From Malurus cyaneus samueli (Eukaryota; Chordata; Aves; Passeriformes; Maluridae), in the NCBI GenBank assembly GCA_009741485.1, contig VKON01000122.1, positions 186,001-250,000 on the forward strand: a stretch of DNA of 64,000 nucleotides, read 5' to 3'. The notes beneath the pieces were generated by a model. The model was not told the DNA's origin and ran no database searches. It saw only the letters and a list, made by a program, of their open reading frames with translations. Positions within the stretch are counted from its first letter, which is position 1. Each line of letters opens with the position of its first letter. Shown here piece by piece: positions 10,423-23,985 of this stretch. Position numbers and translations under genes: made by a program.

Positions 10423-13320
10423 ACTGTTCCTTGTTGGGTATTCCCTCAAAGGTATTATTTTACAAGGGCAGAAAGGAGGAAATCAGATATCAAAACTTTA
10501 TATAATTAAAAAAGAAATCAAACATCGTTCTTCTTTTGAAACAAGATTTGGTGAAAAAGCCGGCAGGAGAGCTGTATTCAGACCTGGGAGTAAGCTCAGT
10601 AGCCAGCTTTTTCCTAGCAAGCACAGCCGTGTCTCATTCCTGTTTTCCCATACTCTACACAGGTAGATGGTTTGTAGCATTTTTTAAATAACCTTTTGCG
10701 ATAATTTATGTGTATTAAACTGTAAAACACAGCAACAACTTTCCTCGCAACAGCACTGAAATGCAATAACAATGTCCTGTTGCACCAAGCTAGAAGGAAA
10801 TGTCTTTTATATTTACGTGAGACAAATCAGGAATTTCTTGTAAACTCGGCAATCCTCAGAATTACGCTCTTGATTTACATAACACACCTTCAAAATGCAT
10901 CTACTCCCCCATATGCACCACACATCAAAGTGTTTAAGATTGCATTTCTGCATACTTAAAGTGAACAGGGATACTGACATTAGAACAATTGTCTTACATA
11001 CATAAAACACACAACAGTCTGTAACACACACTTTATATCATGTTTATATGGGAACACTGAGCAGCTGCAGACTGCATTGCTCCTTCCTGCTTCACTGAGA
11101 ACTGCAGCTGATTTTTCACTGATTCCACATTCCTGCCTTCTGAACATCCTTCAGACTCTGAGTGCACATCCTGATGTGTGGGCTGAGTTGTTACACACTT
11201 GTCAGCACCTCAACAATTTTAGGGGGTGCAGGGGAAACCGCCCAAATGTGGTATTCAAGCCCTTACAGACTCATCCATCCCACTGGCTGCTCAGAGCCGT
11301 GTGCCAGGGGCACAATCTGCCCTTCCCCAGGTCTGGAGGGAGCACCAAGGTCCCTCATTTGGCCTTGCTCTGAGCCAATAGCTGGTGCCAATGACAGCTC
11401 TCTTTTAAGTCTCTTCTTCAGAAAAGAATATGAATTAAGTCGGAAAGGCCTCTGCCTCTCAGATTCTCCAAGATTACAGATGAGGCCAGAACTCCTTTTC
11501 CATTGCACATATTCACCTGCATGCTGACTATCTTCTCATTTTCTCTCTCTGCCTCTCTGGTCAGGTTGCACATCTTTTTGTATTCTCTCGTTTTGTTTTC
11601 CTGACTGACCTCAAGCCTGAGTTCAGCAGCATCGACACAGTGATTCACAAACAGTTTACCTGGAGCTGGCACGAGTCAAGAGACAGAACTGTGAGGGGTC
11701 TCTACCAACACAAGTAAAGGCAAAGGGCTCCCTGCCCACTATTTAAGGCCTCAATTTAAATTCGCTCGCTCACATCAGACATCAATAATCCGCATTCGGG
11801 ACTTTGATCAGATACAGATAAACCCACAGCACTACAAGATCTGGAACTTGAAAGCAATCTGCCAGAAAAATATCTTCCCTCCTCCTGTCCATCCTTCTAC
11901 CTACAGAAAGGAGGACAGAAAGCTCTGCAAAAACCACAGAAAGCAGGGTCCTCCTACTTGTACCAACCAATGACCCTCCAGAAGGGATGGGACCTGATTG
12001 GGCCAACAACCAGCAAGTCCATTCTACAGAGTTTCTGAAACAGAGTGAGATTCTTTTCCTTAAAGCAATCCAAGAGTCAAACATGTGATAAACATGAGTA
12101 CAGAAGTATTAAGGCAGCATGATTTTGGAGCTCACAGCTGGGCTGGCTTGTGAAGTGCTATTCTTTCCGCTGTATCTTTAAGTGCTGTTTAATTCATTTG
12201 TCACTTGATGGAAAGCCAACAGGCTGCAAATCTCCCAAGCCCCTCTCGTGCTGAACAGTGACAGGAGGATTCTGTTCTGCCATCAGAAAACATTTGTGTG
12301 CAGCTCTGTCCGCAGCCATACACAACTTTAACTCATCTGCCTCCCCATTCTCAGCAGCCAGGGAGGACAAATTGCTCACTGTGGCTCCCTTTCAGAGGCA
12401 GCACAGCGCGCAAAGAATCATGACTGAGCAGAAACACAAGGAACAGGCACATAAAAATTCATCACTTTGGCCTCCTGACCTCTTGCCACTGGATTTGGCA
12501 AACCCTGTCTCAAAAAGTAGCACCGAGGGAGAGCTAAGCAGAGTGGCTGAGTGAAATTACTGACAAAAAATATCCTGGACACAGGAAAACCTCACCAGAT
12601 GCTTCATTGTCTTTGCAGAGAAGTGATGCTGAAAAAGGGGGTGATCTACCACATGGCATATTGGGTGGAATAAGTAGTGCCATTGTTTCAGGGCAGCTCT
12701 GTCACTTACTGACCGCAATACAAAGAGGTGTAAAGCAAGATTTAATCCTGACTTTTTAGTCAGCAGATTAAAACCAATCATGCCAGATGTCCACAAGACT
12801 GTTTAACATACAGAAAGCTTTTTCATACTCTACAAAAAAGTAGAAGTTGTAATAACTTCTTTATTTCCTCTAGAGAGGGCTTTTTCACTCAGTGAAGGTC
12901 AGAAAAAAGGGAGATGTTGTAATGGATTCTAAGATGTGCTATTAATTTTTAGGCTAGCCATTGCTCTTTTCCTTTTTGAGACAAAGCTAAACAAAGTAAA
13001 TTCTTCTACCACCTACAATTAGACAGGTATACCAAAGAAAACAGCTGGTACAGGAAAGCAGTGATTTAGAAAAGAATTTATACCCATTAAGACCAGAATT
13101 GGATGCTATCAGCCATGCTCAAGTTCTTCGAGTCATACTTGAAGTGGTACAAGACATGAAAATGCAGTGGTCAGCATGCTGAGAAAGCAACAGATTATCC
13201 TTTTCTCTCCTAAACTGCACTGTATTGGTGACACCTCCTGCCCAGATGTGTCCTCAGCCGTGGCACAGCCCTGCTCTGCTGCTTTCCTGTGCCAGGAGCA
13301 CCAGACACAGAGCAGGGGAT

Positions 13321-13710
13321 GGCAGGAACCAGGGGTTCTGTACAAACCTCTCCTCTCAGGATCCCTCTGTGCCACAGCACATGCTCTGGCAGGAATCAGG
13401 GGTTCTGTACAAACCTCTCCTCTCAGGAGCCCTCTGTGCCACAGCACATCGCTGGCAGGAACCAGGGGTTCTGTACAAACCTCTCCTCTCAGGATCCCTC
13501 TGTGCCACAGCACATCGCTGGCAGGAATCAGGGGTTCTGTACAAACCTCTCCTCTCAGGATCCCTCTGTGCCACAGCACATCGCTGGCAGGAACCCTGCA
13601 GGTTCTGTACAAACCTCTCCTCTCAGGATCCCTCTGTGCCACAGCACATGCTCTGGCAGGAACCAGGGGTTCTGTACAAACCTCTCCTCTCAGGAGCCCT
13701 CTGTGCCACC
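13321..13710 (+). repeat. 66-bp minisatellite, six copies
   Basis: Copies begin GGCAGGAA at 13321, 13388, 13454, 13520, 13586 and 13655, so the period is 66-67 bp with one 69-bp interval. The longest shared block is TTCTGTACAAACCTCTCCTC followed by TCAGGATCCCTCTGTGCCAC. Copies alternate between GGATCC and GGAGCC and between CATGCTCTGG and CATCGCTGG, suggesting that blocks of copies were duplicated. Open frames of up to 206 codons on both strands are a by-product of a unit length divisible by three. Confidence 0.97.
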
Positions 13711-14805
13711 GCCACATCCACAGCCACTCCTGCAGTGGGTCCTGGAACCCCAACCAAAGTCACTGCAAGCTAAAACGTGAGTGCTAACAAGTGATGTTGG
13801 TATTTAAAAATTCTCACTGAGTCGTCTTTCCTTTAAACTCACCTGTACAACTGTTACACACTTTGCAGTGTTGCTGCTTTCTTCTATTTTCATTTATAAA
13901 CAAATTAATATCCCAAAGTATTACTATCAAGGATATAAATTCAGCAATAACCAAAACATAGTAATTTAGTAATTTTCTGCTATATTTGTAAAATGGAAAA
14001 ATTTCTGCATATTAGTGTTCCCCCACTCAATTTCCACAGCCAAAAATGTTACTAAGTTCAACAAAACTCAGAATGTGTATTTAGTTTCTCATATTAAATA
14101 GCATATAATTTATGCATTTAAGAAAAAATAATTAACTCTTCTTCAGAAAAAAGCTATAGAAAAGAAATCTCCTTAAAATTCCATGATTTGGCTGATTTGT
14201 ATCACATATATCATTTAGTAATTTAGAAGGCTGATGACAGCAACACAACAACTTCTTGGCATCTCTTATCAATCGGTTACCTTCGAAAAAACACAACTTA
14301 CATATTTAATTTGTTTTCTCATCATGGGCTTTAACAAAATCCTCATTACAAGATTCTAAAATAAAAGTAACCTTCTTAGTAAAACAGAAGTCACCTTCAC
14401 TACCTTAGTGAATCCCTAACCTGAACCAGTACCGTTAAACCATTTTCTTCATTTCATACCTGGCAGAGACCTAAGTGAAAAGTTAAGATCATAAAGCAAA
14501 CGAGCTGTTTGGTGCTGTTTCAGTTTGGAACTGTTTCAGTGCTGCTGACACTGAGCTGGGGACAGGCCCAGCTCTCCCCTGGCTGTTTGGTCCTTTCAGA
14601 GGAATGAATTCCTGCCCAACACTGCAAACCCCTCCAGCCGTGTGCGTGCGGTGGGCAGAGCTCACTGACCCCAGCATTTCTGCCCTCCTGCCACCACCTA
14701 AACTGCTCTGTGTTCTTCCAAACCTGGCTGCCATCTCCGCAACTCTGACCATGATTTGCAGCACTATAAACCAAAGCCCATCAGGATCATCATCATCAAT
14801 CATGA

Positions 14806-14835
14806 TCCTCCTCCTCCTCCTCCTCCTCCTCCTCC
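14806..14835 (+). repeat. (TCC)n microsatellite, about 10 units
   Basis: An uninterrupted TCC trinucleotide tract directly follows a short (ATC)n tract near 14786-14797. It is intronic and has no coding significance on either strand. The polyglycine-like frame on the minus strand is an artefact. Confidence 0.95.
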
Positions 14836-16845
14836 CTGTGCTCCTTGCAGGCCTTGTATCGTACAAGCTAATGATTCTGTGATTCCATACTGAAAATTTG
14901 GGACAGGCAGACATCTCCAGTACTGCTCCTCTTTTCCCCAGTGCATTATGATGGCTGAAAGGTGTAAATCTTGTGGCCTCTCACTGTGATGCTGGAGGGA
15001 CACGGGCAGGCACCACCATGAGACGATGGTATTTTCTTTGTAACCACGTCCCACTAGAGACTCTTACGCTGCCTCAGAGGAGTAAGCCAACCAAGCATAA
15101 ATCTGACTAAGAGATTTCTGCCAGCCAAGACTTATTTCACTACTACTTATTTCCACCCTGGAATCTGCATGATTTTAAAATTACAATTCACTATTTCTGA
15201 ATTTCTTCAGGCAAGTCTTGTGGGTGGCCCTCAAGATACATTTTCCCAATTTTTCATGCCCATCCCTCGAAATGTGACCCTGCTCCTGTGCTTTTATCTC
15301 TCTGACAACTTCACACAGGAAAACATGCAGCCCCTCTGATAGCATGAAATCGGAAACAATGGCCTCTGGAAACAAAGGGGAGGAGGGAGGCAGGGTACAG
15401 TCCAGGTCCTGGCTGATTTTAGGCACAAACAGATGTTCATAGGACCCAATACCCTGAGCAAGCTGAAAGGAAAAGCTTGTAAAAGAAATGGACCTTAAAA
15501 ACAATGTATTGAAGAGCTTTAAATAAAGGCAAGGGGAAAGCAATATGGCTTTCACTGATAAATCTCAGCTAAGAAAACCCAAGTGGCACCATGAATTTCA
15601 ATGATGCATTTTTCTTTCTCAATGAACTCTACAGCTCATTTTGAAATCTACAAATTGCTCAAATCTCAACTTAGTTTACAAGTCTCCCATAGCCATTAAA
15701 AGGTTACAATACAGGCATTTCTATTTCTTGTAACTAATCACCAGAGCTGGGAACACCCAGTGAAACCCCTAAATATAGGCTAATGCCATTATTTTAAAAG
15801 CTGCTTACAGCTCAACAAAGAGGAATATGCTGAAAGAATCTTGATTGGAAAAAATCTTAGACTAGCTGTTTGAACAAATTATGTTCAATCTCCTGCTCTT
15901 TTCATGTGCACTATTTGAGACTCAAAAAGCCCCATGGAAAGAATCCCTGAAGCGCTGTCCTGAATTGGACTCGGGTTCTGTTTCACAAAAGCCAAAACGC
16001 AGCATTTACAAACGAAACAAAGTGTGGAATCATTCCTCTGGCTGAAGTTTCTGCTTTTGTGATTAAAACTCTCTTCCTCTCTCTTGAAGAGCCTGCCATC
16101 CAAAAGGCCCTGTGCCATGCTCCAATGCACAAAATACATGTATTCATTACAGGAGAAAAACCCCTGAAAAATTTGGCACAAAGGCGGGTGCGTAGCTTAA
16201 GTCCTGTCTAGGGTAGCCCTCGCTTGAACTCGGCTCATTTGCATGGATTTTACCTATTGACTGTCTCTATCAGGGATGCAGTAGATGGTGAAAAGGAATG
16301 TTCCATCAGCTGCTTGTGGTCAGGTGCAGGTTTAACTTGATAATTATCAGCATCAATGAGACTCACACAATAAACAAATAAGTGGAATCTTCTTCAACAT
16401 GAAACTAGGCATGATTTTAATGACAAAGCTGAGACTGAGGGTATCTAAGTCTGTTCAGCAAGCTTTAAGAAATTACAAGTTGAAACTCCATCCAAAAGTG
16501 ACTGTGCATTTGTCTATTCTAATCATGCTTTGTGCATTGCACTGATTCCATCCACAACTGAAGCAAGTGGCACCTCTTTGACTAAAACAAACCATCAGAA
16601 AGGCGTGAGCTCTTGATAAGACACAGGACACTCATCAATTATTATTCACACTCATGGCTAATTTCCCATGTATGATTTTGTATTTTACATTGTCTGTTAG
16701 CAGCTTCTAAACATCCCTTAGACACAGAAGGAAGTGGGACACTGCTGTGAACACAGCAAATGTGAGATGACATTCTGCAAACTCCTGGCAAACCCTCTGC
16801 CCTGCTGGCAAGGGCTGTCTGAGTTCTTGTGAACCCCAAAGGAAG

Positions 16846-17008
16846 CCTGGCTCAGTAAACCCGGCCCTACAGTCTGGCTCAGCAAACCCGGCCCTACAGC
16901 CTGGCTCAGTAAACCCGGCCCTACAGCCTGGCTCAGCAAACCCGGCCCTACAGCCTGGCTCAGCAAACCCGGCCCTACAGCCTGGCTCAGCAAACCCAGA
17001 TCTACAAG
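16846..17008 (+). repeat. 27-bp minisatellite, six copies
   Basis: Units start at 16846, 16873, 16900, 16927, 16954 and 16981, an exact 27-bp period. The core is TGGCTCAG(T/C)AAACCCGG followed by CCCTACAG. The last copy diverges to CCCAGATCTACAAG. Because 27 is divisible by three, the minus strand reads a repeated LLSQAVGPG frame, which is not a gene. Confidence 0.97.
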
Positions 17009-20000
17009 CTGTGAAAACAGCTCCTCCCTGGCACTCAGATGTGTCCAGGCTCTGGCTGTGAGGACAGAGGGCCTCGATCTCCTCTCACACCAAACGGTGA
17101 CTTTGCAATACGTGGAGTGGAGATGTGCAATGGATTTCAACACACAAGCTCAGCTGCCAAATGCAAAATCAAATTCGCAGTTTAAAAAAATGTACCTGAA
17201 GATGCCTGAATGATTATGCCATGGCATTGCTGAGGAGCTGAGGTTGAGCTGTTTGCCTTTGGTGTCTCCTACGGCTCTGCCACCTCTTGGTGCTCTCGCA
17301 TGTGCAACACAGACAAAAGCAAAGTTAAACACTGACCATTTCAACAAACTCATCTTGCCATGGGATCACTTGATTTCTCTTCATCACCTTCATCCAAGTT
17401 GTTAATTTACTCTCACGATGAACTGCGTTGTTCAAGCATATTTTGTGATTGCATTTTCTCTCTCAATTTTCTTCTCATTACCAACCCTTGAATTAGGTTG
17501 CCTGAAATGAATGCCAAGATAACGAGCCTTCAACTAATGAGAACCTTGCTCAGTGCTTCCCTCCTTTCTTCCCCCTTAATTTCAGGAACAAATCTATTCT
17601 TCTAACATTCTGCAATGTCCCAGGTACTCCAGTTTGTTCTAAACCATATTTCAAGTCTGTTGGTCACAGATGGGCAATTACAACTGGCCATTCCTAAAGT
17701 TTAAATTCCTTCTCCCAGCTCATCTGTCCCGACTCATCATGTCATGGAAACATCCTTCAGGCATTGGCGGCTCAAAGCTTTCCTTAATTTTTAAATTATA
17801 CACAAATATGTCAAAGAGATTTCTAGTATATTCAGGGAAAACCTTAACGATTTTTTTTACTTTCAAATGTGAACAGAGCTCTTAAAAAATTTACTTTTGT
17901 ACAATACTGACACCCTTGTGAAATTCAGCACTTGTTAAAACTGCAAAAATAAAGGACAGAAGTTAAAAATAAGTCTTGCTGGCTCTTCCAAAGGCATTTA
18001 CAAGTGGAGTAATACTGGAAAGTGCTAGCCTTGATAAGCCTTCCACATCTACTGAAAAGAAATTTGCTTGTCTGTGTGAATTTTTGAACTGTCTTCAGAT
18101 ATTTCAAAGTGAGAAAACCAAAACAGACTATGGTTTTGACTGACATTGAAAGAATGCTTTTTCTGCATGAGTGCTAATAATGCAGTTCTATTTGCAGTAT
18201 GGTACTGAACAATCTACATGTGGTTTCAGAACTGCTATCAACTAAGCAACAGTGTGGTTTGCAATAACTGTGACATGTTTTACTCCACAAAGGACATCCT
18301 TTAACCTCTGAGAACTATACTCAGTGTGCAGGAAATTGAGCTTTCAGTATTAAAGGATTGTAAAATTACCACTACAACCCCATATAAATTAGTATACAGA
18401 TCTGATCAGTTAAAAACCAGTAATTCACTGGCTTCTGTGCAAGTTCCATTTAGTTCTAGAGAAATTATCAAAGGCAGGAACAATGTTAATGCTAACAGCC
18501 TACATACCTCCTTCTCCGGCCTCCCAGTGCACACACATGGCTGAAAGAAATCCATGCAAATTACTGGCAAAAAATCAGGTGAAACAGCCAACTGTATAGG
18601 AATCATTGGCAGAAATTGCCTTTCATTTTAATAGTCACATTTTCACCAGAAATTCTGACAGCAAAGGGCAGACATCAGCTGTTGACTGAAGCACATACAA
18701 TATCATCAGGCAGTGGTTTGAGCACTCTGCACAGCCCAACAATAGAGGAATTGCAGCCTCAATTTTATCTAACCCTGCTTTTATTGTTTGTCATTGTTTC
18801 TTAGAGTTATTCTGCTGTCAATATTTGAAGAACAGAATCCTGTCTGGATATTGATTTCCTGAAGACTTTGAATCACTGCCTTCATAATGCATATATTTTA
18901 AGGCAAGTGCATGCAGAAGGTGGGTGACGTTGCTTATTGAATGAAATCAATACAAGACACCATATTGGCAATTATCATCTAGTATTCATTTTATATAATG
19001 TAAAATACCCAGCAGACAGAAGAAAAACAAATTTCCATCCCACTTTGGCAATCTTTAATCATTGGACCTTTGGTTTGCTTAAGTTCAGCTGTTGTCATTG
19101 AGGCATTTAGGAACTGTGAAGCTGGTGACAATGGGGGTGCTCAGTGCCACCTCCTGTGACACTGCCATGGTTCCCACTGAAGGGAAGAGAAAGCAGTGCA
19201 GCTGCAATCTAGAGATGCTCCTCCAAGGGCAGCTCAGGGGCTGCACCGCAGAGATTCCGTGACTAAAATGTCCCAAATGACACTGAGGGGGAAATATGGG
19301 ATCCACACTAAATCCAGGTTATGTTTGTGTTCTTCAAGCTCAATGGGCATTCTGTGTGCCTGAAATGAACCCTGACCCACTCCATCTCCATTTTTCCCAC
19401 TTTGCAGGAACACTCTCCAAGGAGCACAAGGGGACTGATCCTTCAAACACTTTTTACATGAGACCCCAAGCATGCCATCACAGAAGCTTGAACTCAGAAT
19501 CTGCTCCTACCAGGGGGCTGTTTCATCTATACTTTCTCTTTTCCTAGCTTCACAAAAAAGTGCTATTTGTTAGTGTTTATTTGTCCCACTGCAAGGGCCA
19601 GTTACACAAGAATGCAGAAAGTCAGCTACAAAGGAAACAACAAAAACCAGCAGAAGACAGATGAGACACGACTTCAAGAAAGGTCCATATGGTAATATAC
19701 CTTGTTCTTCCAGCAGAAGACACCATGAAGAAATATGATAATTTTCAAGGATTTTATTGGCATATTCTTCGCTCATTAAAAAAAAAATCTATTTCATGAT
19801 CGTCGAGAATAACATCAGACTGTATAGGTCAAAAATTGACTGACATCACTCTGGACAAGCATTATTGAGACACACAAAGAAGCCGTTGTGCCTTTAAGCT
19901 TATGGTACATTGCAAAGCAGTAAATGAAAAGCCACTATTATGAGGGGATGTTTATGTCAGTATCCCAAACAAATCTTCTTTTCACTAGGATAATACTGTC

Positions 20001-22371
20001 TTAAATTGTTAACTGTTGATCAGATAAACAACATGTGATAAAGATCCTATAATCTCTTTTCATACAATTAGTTTTAACCCTTTAATAGCTTTACATATTA
20101 AAATACTACACACTAATGACTCTTGTGGAAGCTGGTAGGAGCTGTAAAGGGCATCCTAATCCAGTTCTTGTGTAAGCAGTAATACAAGAATTCAGGATGA
20201 GATTTTAAATCATGTAGAGATAAGATGATAAAATTTTCACATTTTTCATTTTACATTTCAGGTAATGTCTCAGTCACATGTTCCCATTCTTTTGGCCTCT
20301 GTATGAGAAAGCAGTTTGATCTCCCTGGTAAGGCTGCATTGTTTCATGATCACATAAAGGGCCAGGAAGCTTTATCCTTCTTTCCTTGGTCCAGGAGCAA
20401 CCTAAATGTTCCAGCAACTATCACAGTTGATTTGAGATTCCTGGATGCCACGTTGAATACTTTGCTTTGAAATGTCCAATTCTCATCTCAAATTGGGACT
20501 GGGAAAAATGATACACTATGGGGAATCCTATTCTGACAAAAGTAAAATTGCTGGCTAAATTATCAATATGAATAAAGGCAGATTTGTGGACACATCATGT
20601 GGATTGGAAAGTCGAAGTTTCCTTTAATAATGCACATGATAAAATACAGTGGAGGCCTGCATCCTATACACTTTTTTTAGAAATTATCATCGTGTGAGTC
20701 TCCTCAGAGGAGCTGCTGTCCTGCTTCTTACCTCTCTTGCTACAGAACGGTCAGAGCATGAACCATGAAAGAGAGAAAAGTAACAAGCTGCAAGTGCTTA
20801 TTCCATGGTGCTAAGCAGCTCAGGATGCATTTTCTGAACCATCTTAAAATTAATACTATGATCTAATATTAGATGTCTATGCTAATTTGCAGTATAATGA
20901 AGACCACATCCATTTGTTGGTGTTAGTGAAGAGAGGGCTGAAGAAACTGGAAGGAAGAGAAACAAAAAAATCTGTCTGCCAAACAGTTGTGTGTGTGTAC
21001 ACGTATGCCTGCATTGTAAACTACAATCCAACGATGTTCTGAAACCTTTATCCCGACAGCAGATCCCACAAAGAACCAAACTCAGGCACACCTATATTCT
21101 TCCTGCAAGGGGCAATCCAATAGCTGGTTGATGAGTAAGCATTCCCCTGGGGAAATGGGCATTTTTGTCTTTTTTATGCATGTCTGAGTGGGATGGAATC
21201 AAACAGAAATAATCTAAAAGTGGATTTATTGAATGATAATTACATATCCAGTAATGTGTTTAAAAAAAGGAAAGAAATAGGACGGGCAGGGAACTGAAAG
21301 CTAAAAAGTACACTAAAGTTAGCAGGAGGTTGCAGTGTTAGAAGAATTTGGTTTTCAGACAGACACCAAATTCTTTATTCCCAATTTTGTTTCTCATAAG
21401 CAAGCAAAATATCACTCTTTAATCACAGAGTGTGATTTTTTTTAAAAAAAAACCCTCCATCTAGGCTTCCATTTATGGCAATGAAAATAGGTATATACAG
21501 GCTTTTGATGTACTGCAAATGTGCAGAGTATAAGCCTTTCCTTCCCCTTGCCTTTTGTGGGTGCCTTTCAAATACTAGTGCATAATTCATGCAGAGATGT
21601 CAGAATTTTTTATTGCAATAACATCCAGGAATAAACCGAAATGTAAAAAGAATGCATTTTTTGCAGGTACATCTATTTCTTCTAAAATTACATAATTCTT
21701 AAAAAACTGATTTTATAGCATCTACCCAGGTGATATTTTGCCTCATTTGAGCTAGTAAGCTTCTATGCCAGAAATAAACAAAAAAACCCAACAGAGTTAT
21801 AGTACTTATTACAGATTTGCATTATGCATTACAATACTCTACTAAACTATTCAAGCTCCACCTGCTTTGATAAGGTGAATTTTAAAGTGCAGATATTATT
21901 ACTGTGGCTCTAGGTGTGTCTAGCCCCAGTCCCCGCTGCACCATGAGCCCTCCTGCCCTGACCGCAACAGCCTCTGCTCAAAGGTAAAGCCTGGGATCAG
22001 CTGCTTCCCATCTTCTGACTGCAGTGCTCCCCATTTTACACATGCAAAGCCCAGGACATGTGAAAACGTGGGCAAACCCATCTCAGCCTGTCATCCAGCA
22101 TGTCTGGACCTCCTCCTGCACACAAGCACTGTGACACCTGGGCAGGCTGGATAGCTGGATCTGGCACTGGGATTTTACCAACTGTGAGCCATCACTGAGG
22201 CCATTTCTCCACGGGAAAGCTGCAGCTCTGAAGTGCCAGCCTGGGGAAAGCTGCAGCTGCCCTGCAGGTAACTCTGGCTGCTTTGTCAGGAGCTGCCAGG
22301 TGTCCCCACGGCCCCGATGAAGGAGGCTCATCCTCCAGGAGCTGCCTCGCTCCGTGCCCGCTGCTCCAGCT

Positions 22372-23028
22372 GCCCGTTCAGAGTGGCACCACGTCCCCAG
22401 AGCCACCAGCCAGCAGCAGAGCTGTGGGGATGATCCCGGTGCTCCTGCTGCCCGTTCAGAGTGGCACCACGTCCCCAGAGCCACCAGCCAGCAGGAGCAT
22501 GGGGATGATCCCGGTGCCCGTTCAGAGTGGCACACACATGTCCCCAGCTGCCCGTTCAGAGTGGCACCATGTCCCCAGAGCCACCACCCAGCAGCAGAGC
22601 TGTGGGGATGATCCCGGTGCTCCTGCTGCCCGTTCAGAGTGGCACACATGTCCCCAGAGCCACCAGCCAGCAGCAGAGCTGTGGGGATGATCCCGGTGCT
22701 CCAGCTGCCCGTTCAGAGTGGCACCATGTCCCCAGAGCCACCACCCAGCAGCAGGGGTGTGGGGATGATCCTGCTGCCCGTTCAGAGTGGCACACATGTC
22801 CCCAGAGCCACCAGCCAGCAGCAGGGCTGTGGGGATTATCCCGGTGCCAGCCGTGCCCGTTCAGAGTGGCACACATGTCCCCAGAGCCACCACCCAGCAG
22901 GGGTGTGGGGATGATCCCGGTGCTCCAGCTGCCCGTTCAGAGTGGCACACACATGTCCCCAGAGCCACCAGCCAGCAGAGCTGTGGGGATGATCCCGGTG
23001 CCCGTCAGAGTGGCACACACATGTCCCC
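22372..23028 (+). repeat. Minisatellite with units up to ~78 bp (GCCCGTTCAGAGTGGCAC), ten copies
   Basis: The block GCCCGTTCAGAGTGGCAC recurs at 22372, 22450, 22516, 22550, 22628, 22707, 22776, 22855, 22931 and 23000 (last copy slightly changed). Full units of 76-79 bp also carry ATGTCCCCAGAGCCACCA, a CAGCAG stretch and GTGGGGATGATCCCGGTGC. Shorter copies of 66-69 and 34 bp lack internal parts. Each unit contains GGGATGATCCC, an imperfect palindrome. Confidence 0.96.
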
Positions 23029-23171
23029 CTTGTCCGTGTCCGAAGTACAAATGTGCGCTTAGGGCAGCAATGTCCTCAGGTTATGCGACCACTCCCCCGT
23101 CTTGTGTTGGAAAAATGTTCTGTTTCTTCTTAGATCGGCTGTGTGAGGAAATTGATGGCCGGTGCTGTGCT

Positions 23172-23186
23172 GCCCGTTCAGAGTGG
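23172..23186 (+). repeat. Orphan unit fragment between the two arrays
   Basis: GCCCGTTCAGAGTGG occurs once in otherwise unique sequence, 144 bp after the last unit of the left array and 470 bp before the right array. It is identical to the first 15 bases of the array unit. Confidence 0.85.
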
Positions 23187-23654
23187 ACGACACTCTGTCG
23201 CCCAGATGCCCACCCAGGCACAGACCCATCTTGGGGGGGCTCCAGGTCTGTAATAGCTGGGGTGGAATGGAGTCTCCAACTTTCCTCTGTGAATTAGTGA
23301 GGCTCTGTTGTAATTAGTATGCAAGCTACTGGGCTCGCTTATCATATTCACGTTCTAACTCAATTTTTCCTTCTGTATAGGCTGGTTATACCATGTATTT
23401 ATTTACTCCAGAGTAATGCCCAACTCCCAGGCGCAGCAGAGCTGATGGGAATGATCCCAAGTGTTTATAGGCCTTAGTCAAGAACTTGGGTCTCGTGGCA
23501 TACCGAAATAATAATTATTAATATCCTGTTGACCAGCCGCTTCCCCGTTATATCAAGGAAGCTGAGCAACGACATTGTCCTGCCAGAAGCCCATCCGAGC
23601 TCAGCGCAACGCATCGAGCCAAATACCATCTGGAGCGCCCTCCGCAAACCATCC

Positions 23655-23985
23655 CGGTGCCCGTTCAGAGTGGCACACATGTCCCCAGAGCACCAGCCAG
23701 CAGCAGGGGTGTGGGGATGATCCCGGTGCCCGTTCAGAGTGGCACACACATGTCCCCAGTGCCCGTTCAGAGTGGCACACATGTCCCCAGCTGCCGTTCA
23801 GAGTGGCACACATGTCCCCAGAGCCACCACCCAGCAGAGCTGTGGGGATGATCCCGGTGCCAGCCGTGCCCGTTCAGAGTGGCACACATGTCCCCAGAGC
23901 CCGTTCAGGAGTGCACACACAATGTCCCAGAGGCCCACCAGCGCAGGGCTGTGGGGATGATCCCGGTGCCAGCCGTGCCCGTGCT
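23655..23985 (+). repeat. Second block of the GCCCGTTCAGAGTGGCAC minisatellite
   Basis: The same unit as at 22372-23028 recurs at 23659, 23728, 23761, about 23793, 23868 and 23899, with intervals of 69, 33, 32, 75 and 31 bp. Some copies are decayed (GCCGTTCAG; GCCCGTTCAGGAGTGC). A unique block of about 630 bp separates it from the first array. Confidence 0.95.

Noticed and set aside
11418..11672. An 84-codon minus-strand frame with a Glu/Lys-rich, coiled-coil-like middle
   Set aside because: It has no matching splice sites at both ends, no family resemblance and no INPP5A relation. Its length is within chance for AT-moderate intron.
13133..13787. 206-codon frames on both strands
   Set aside because: They arise from the 66-bp array, whose length is divisible by three. 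Open frames on both strands over the same repeat are typical artefacts.
14840..14890. ATGATTCTGTGATTCC, resembling a CR1 3' terminus
   Set aside because: The sequence before it lacks any other part of the CR1 3' region, so the short match is not enough.
22083..23297. 188- and 256-codon frames over the GCCCGTTCAGAGTGG array
   Set aside because: They are repeat-derived with no domain, and reading frames switch between copies of different length.
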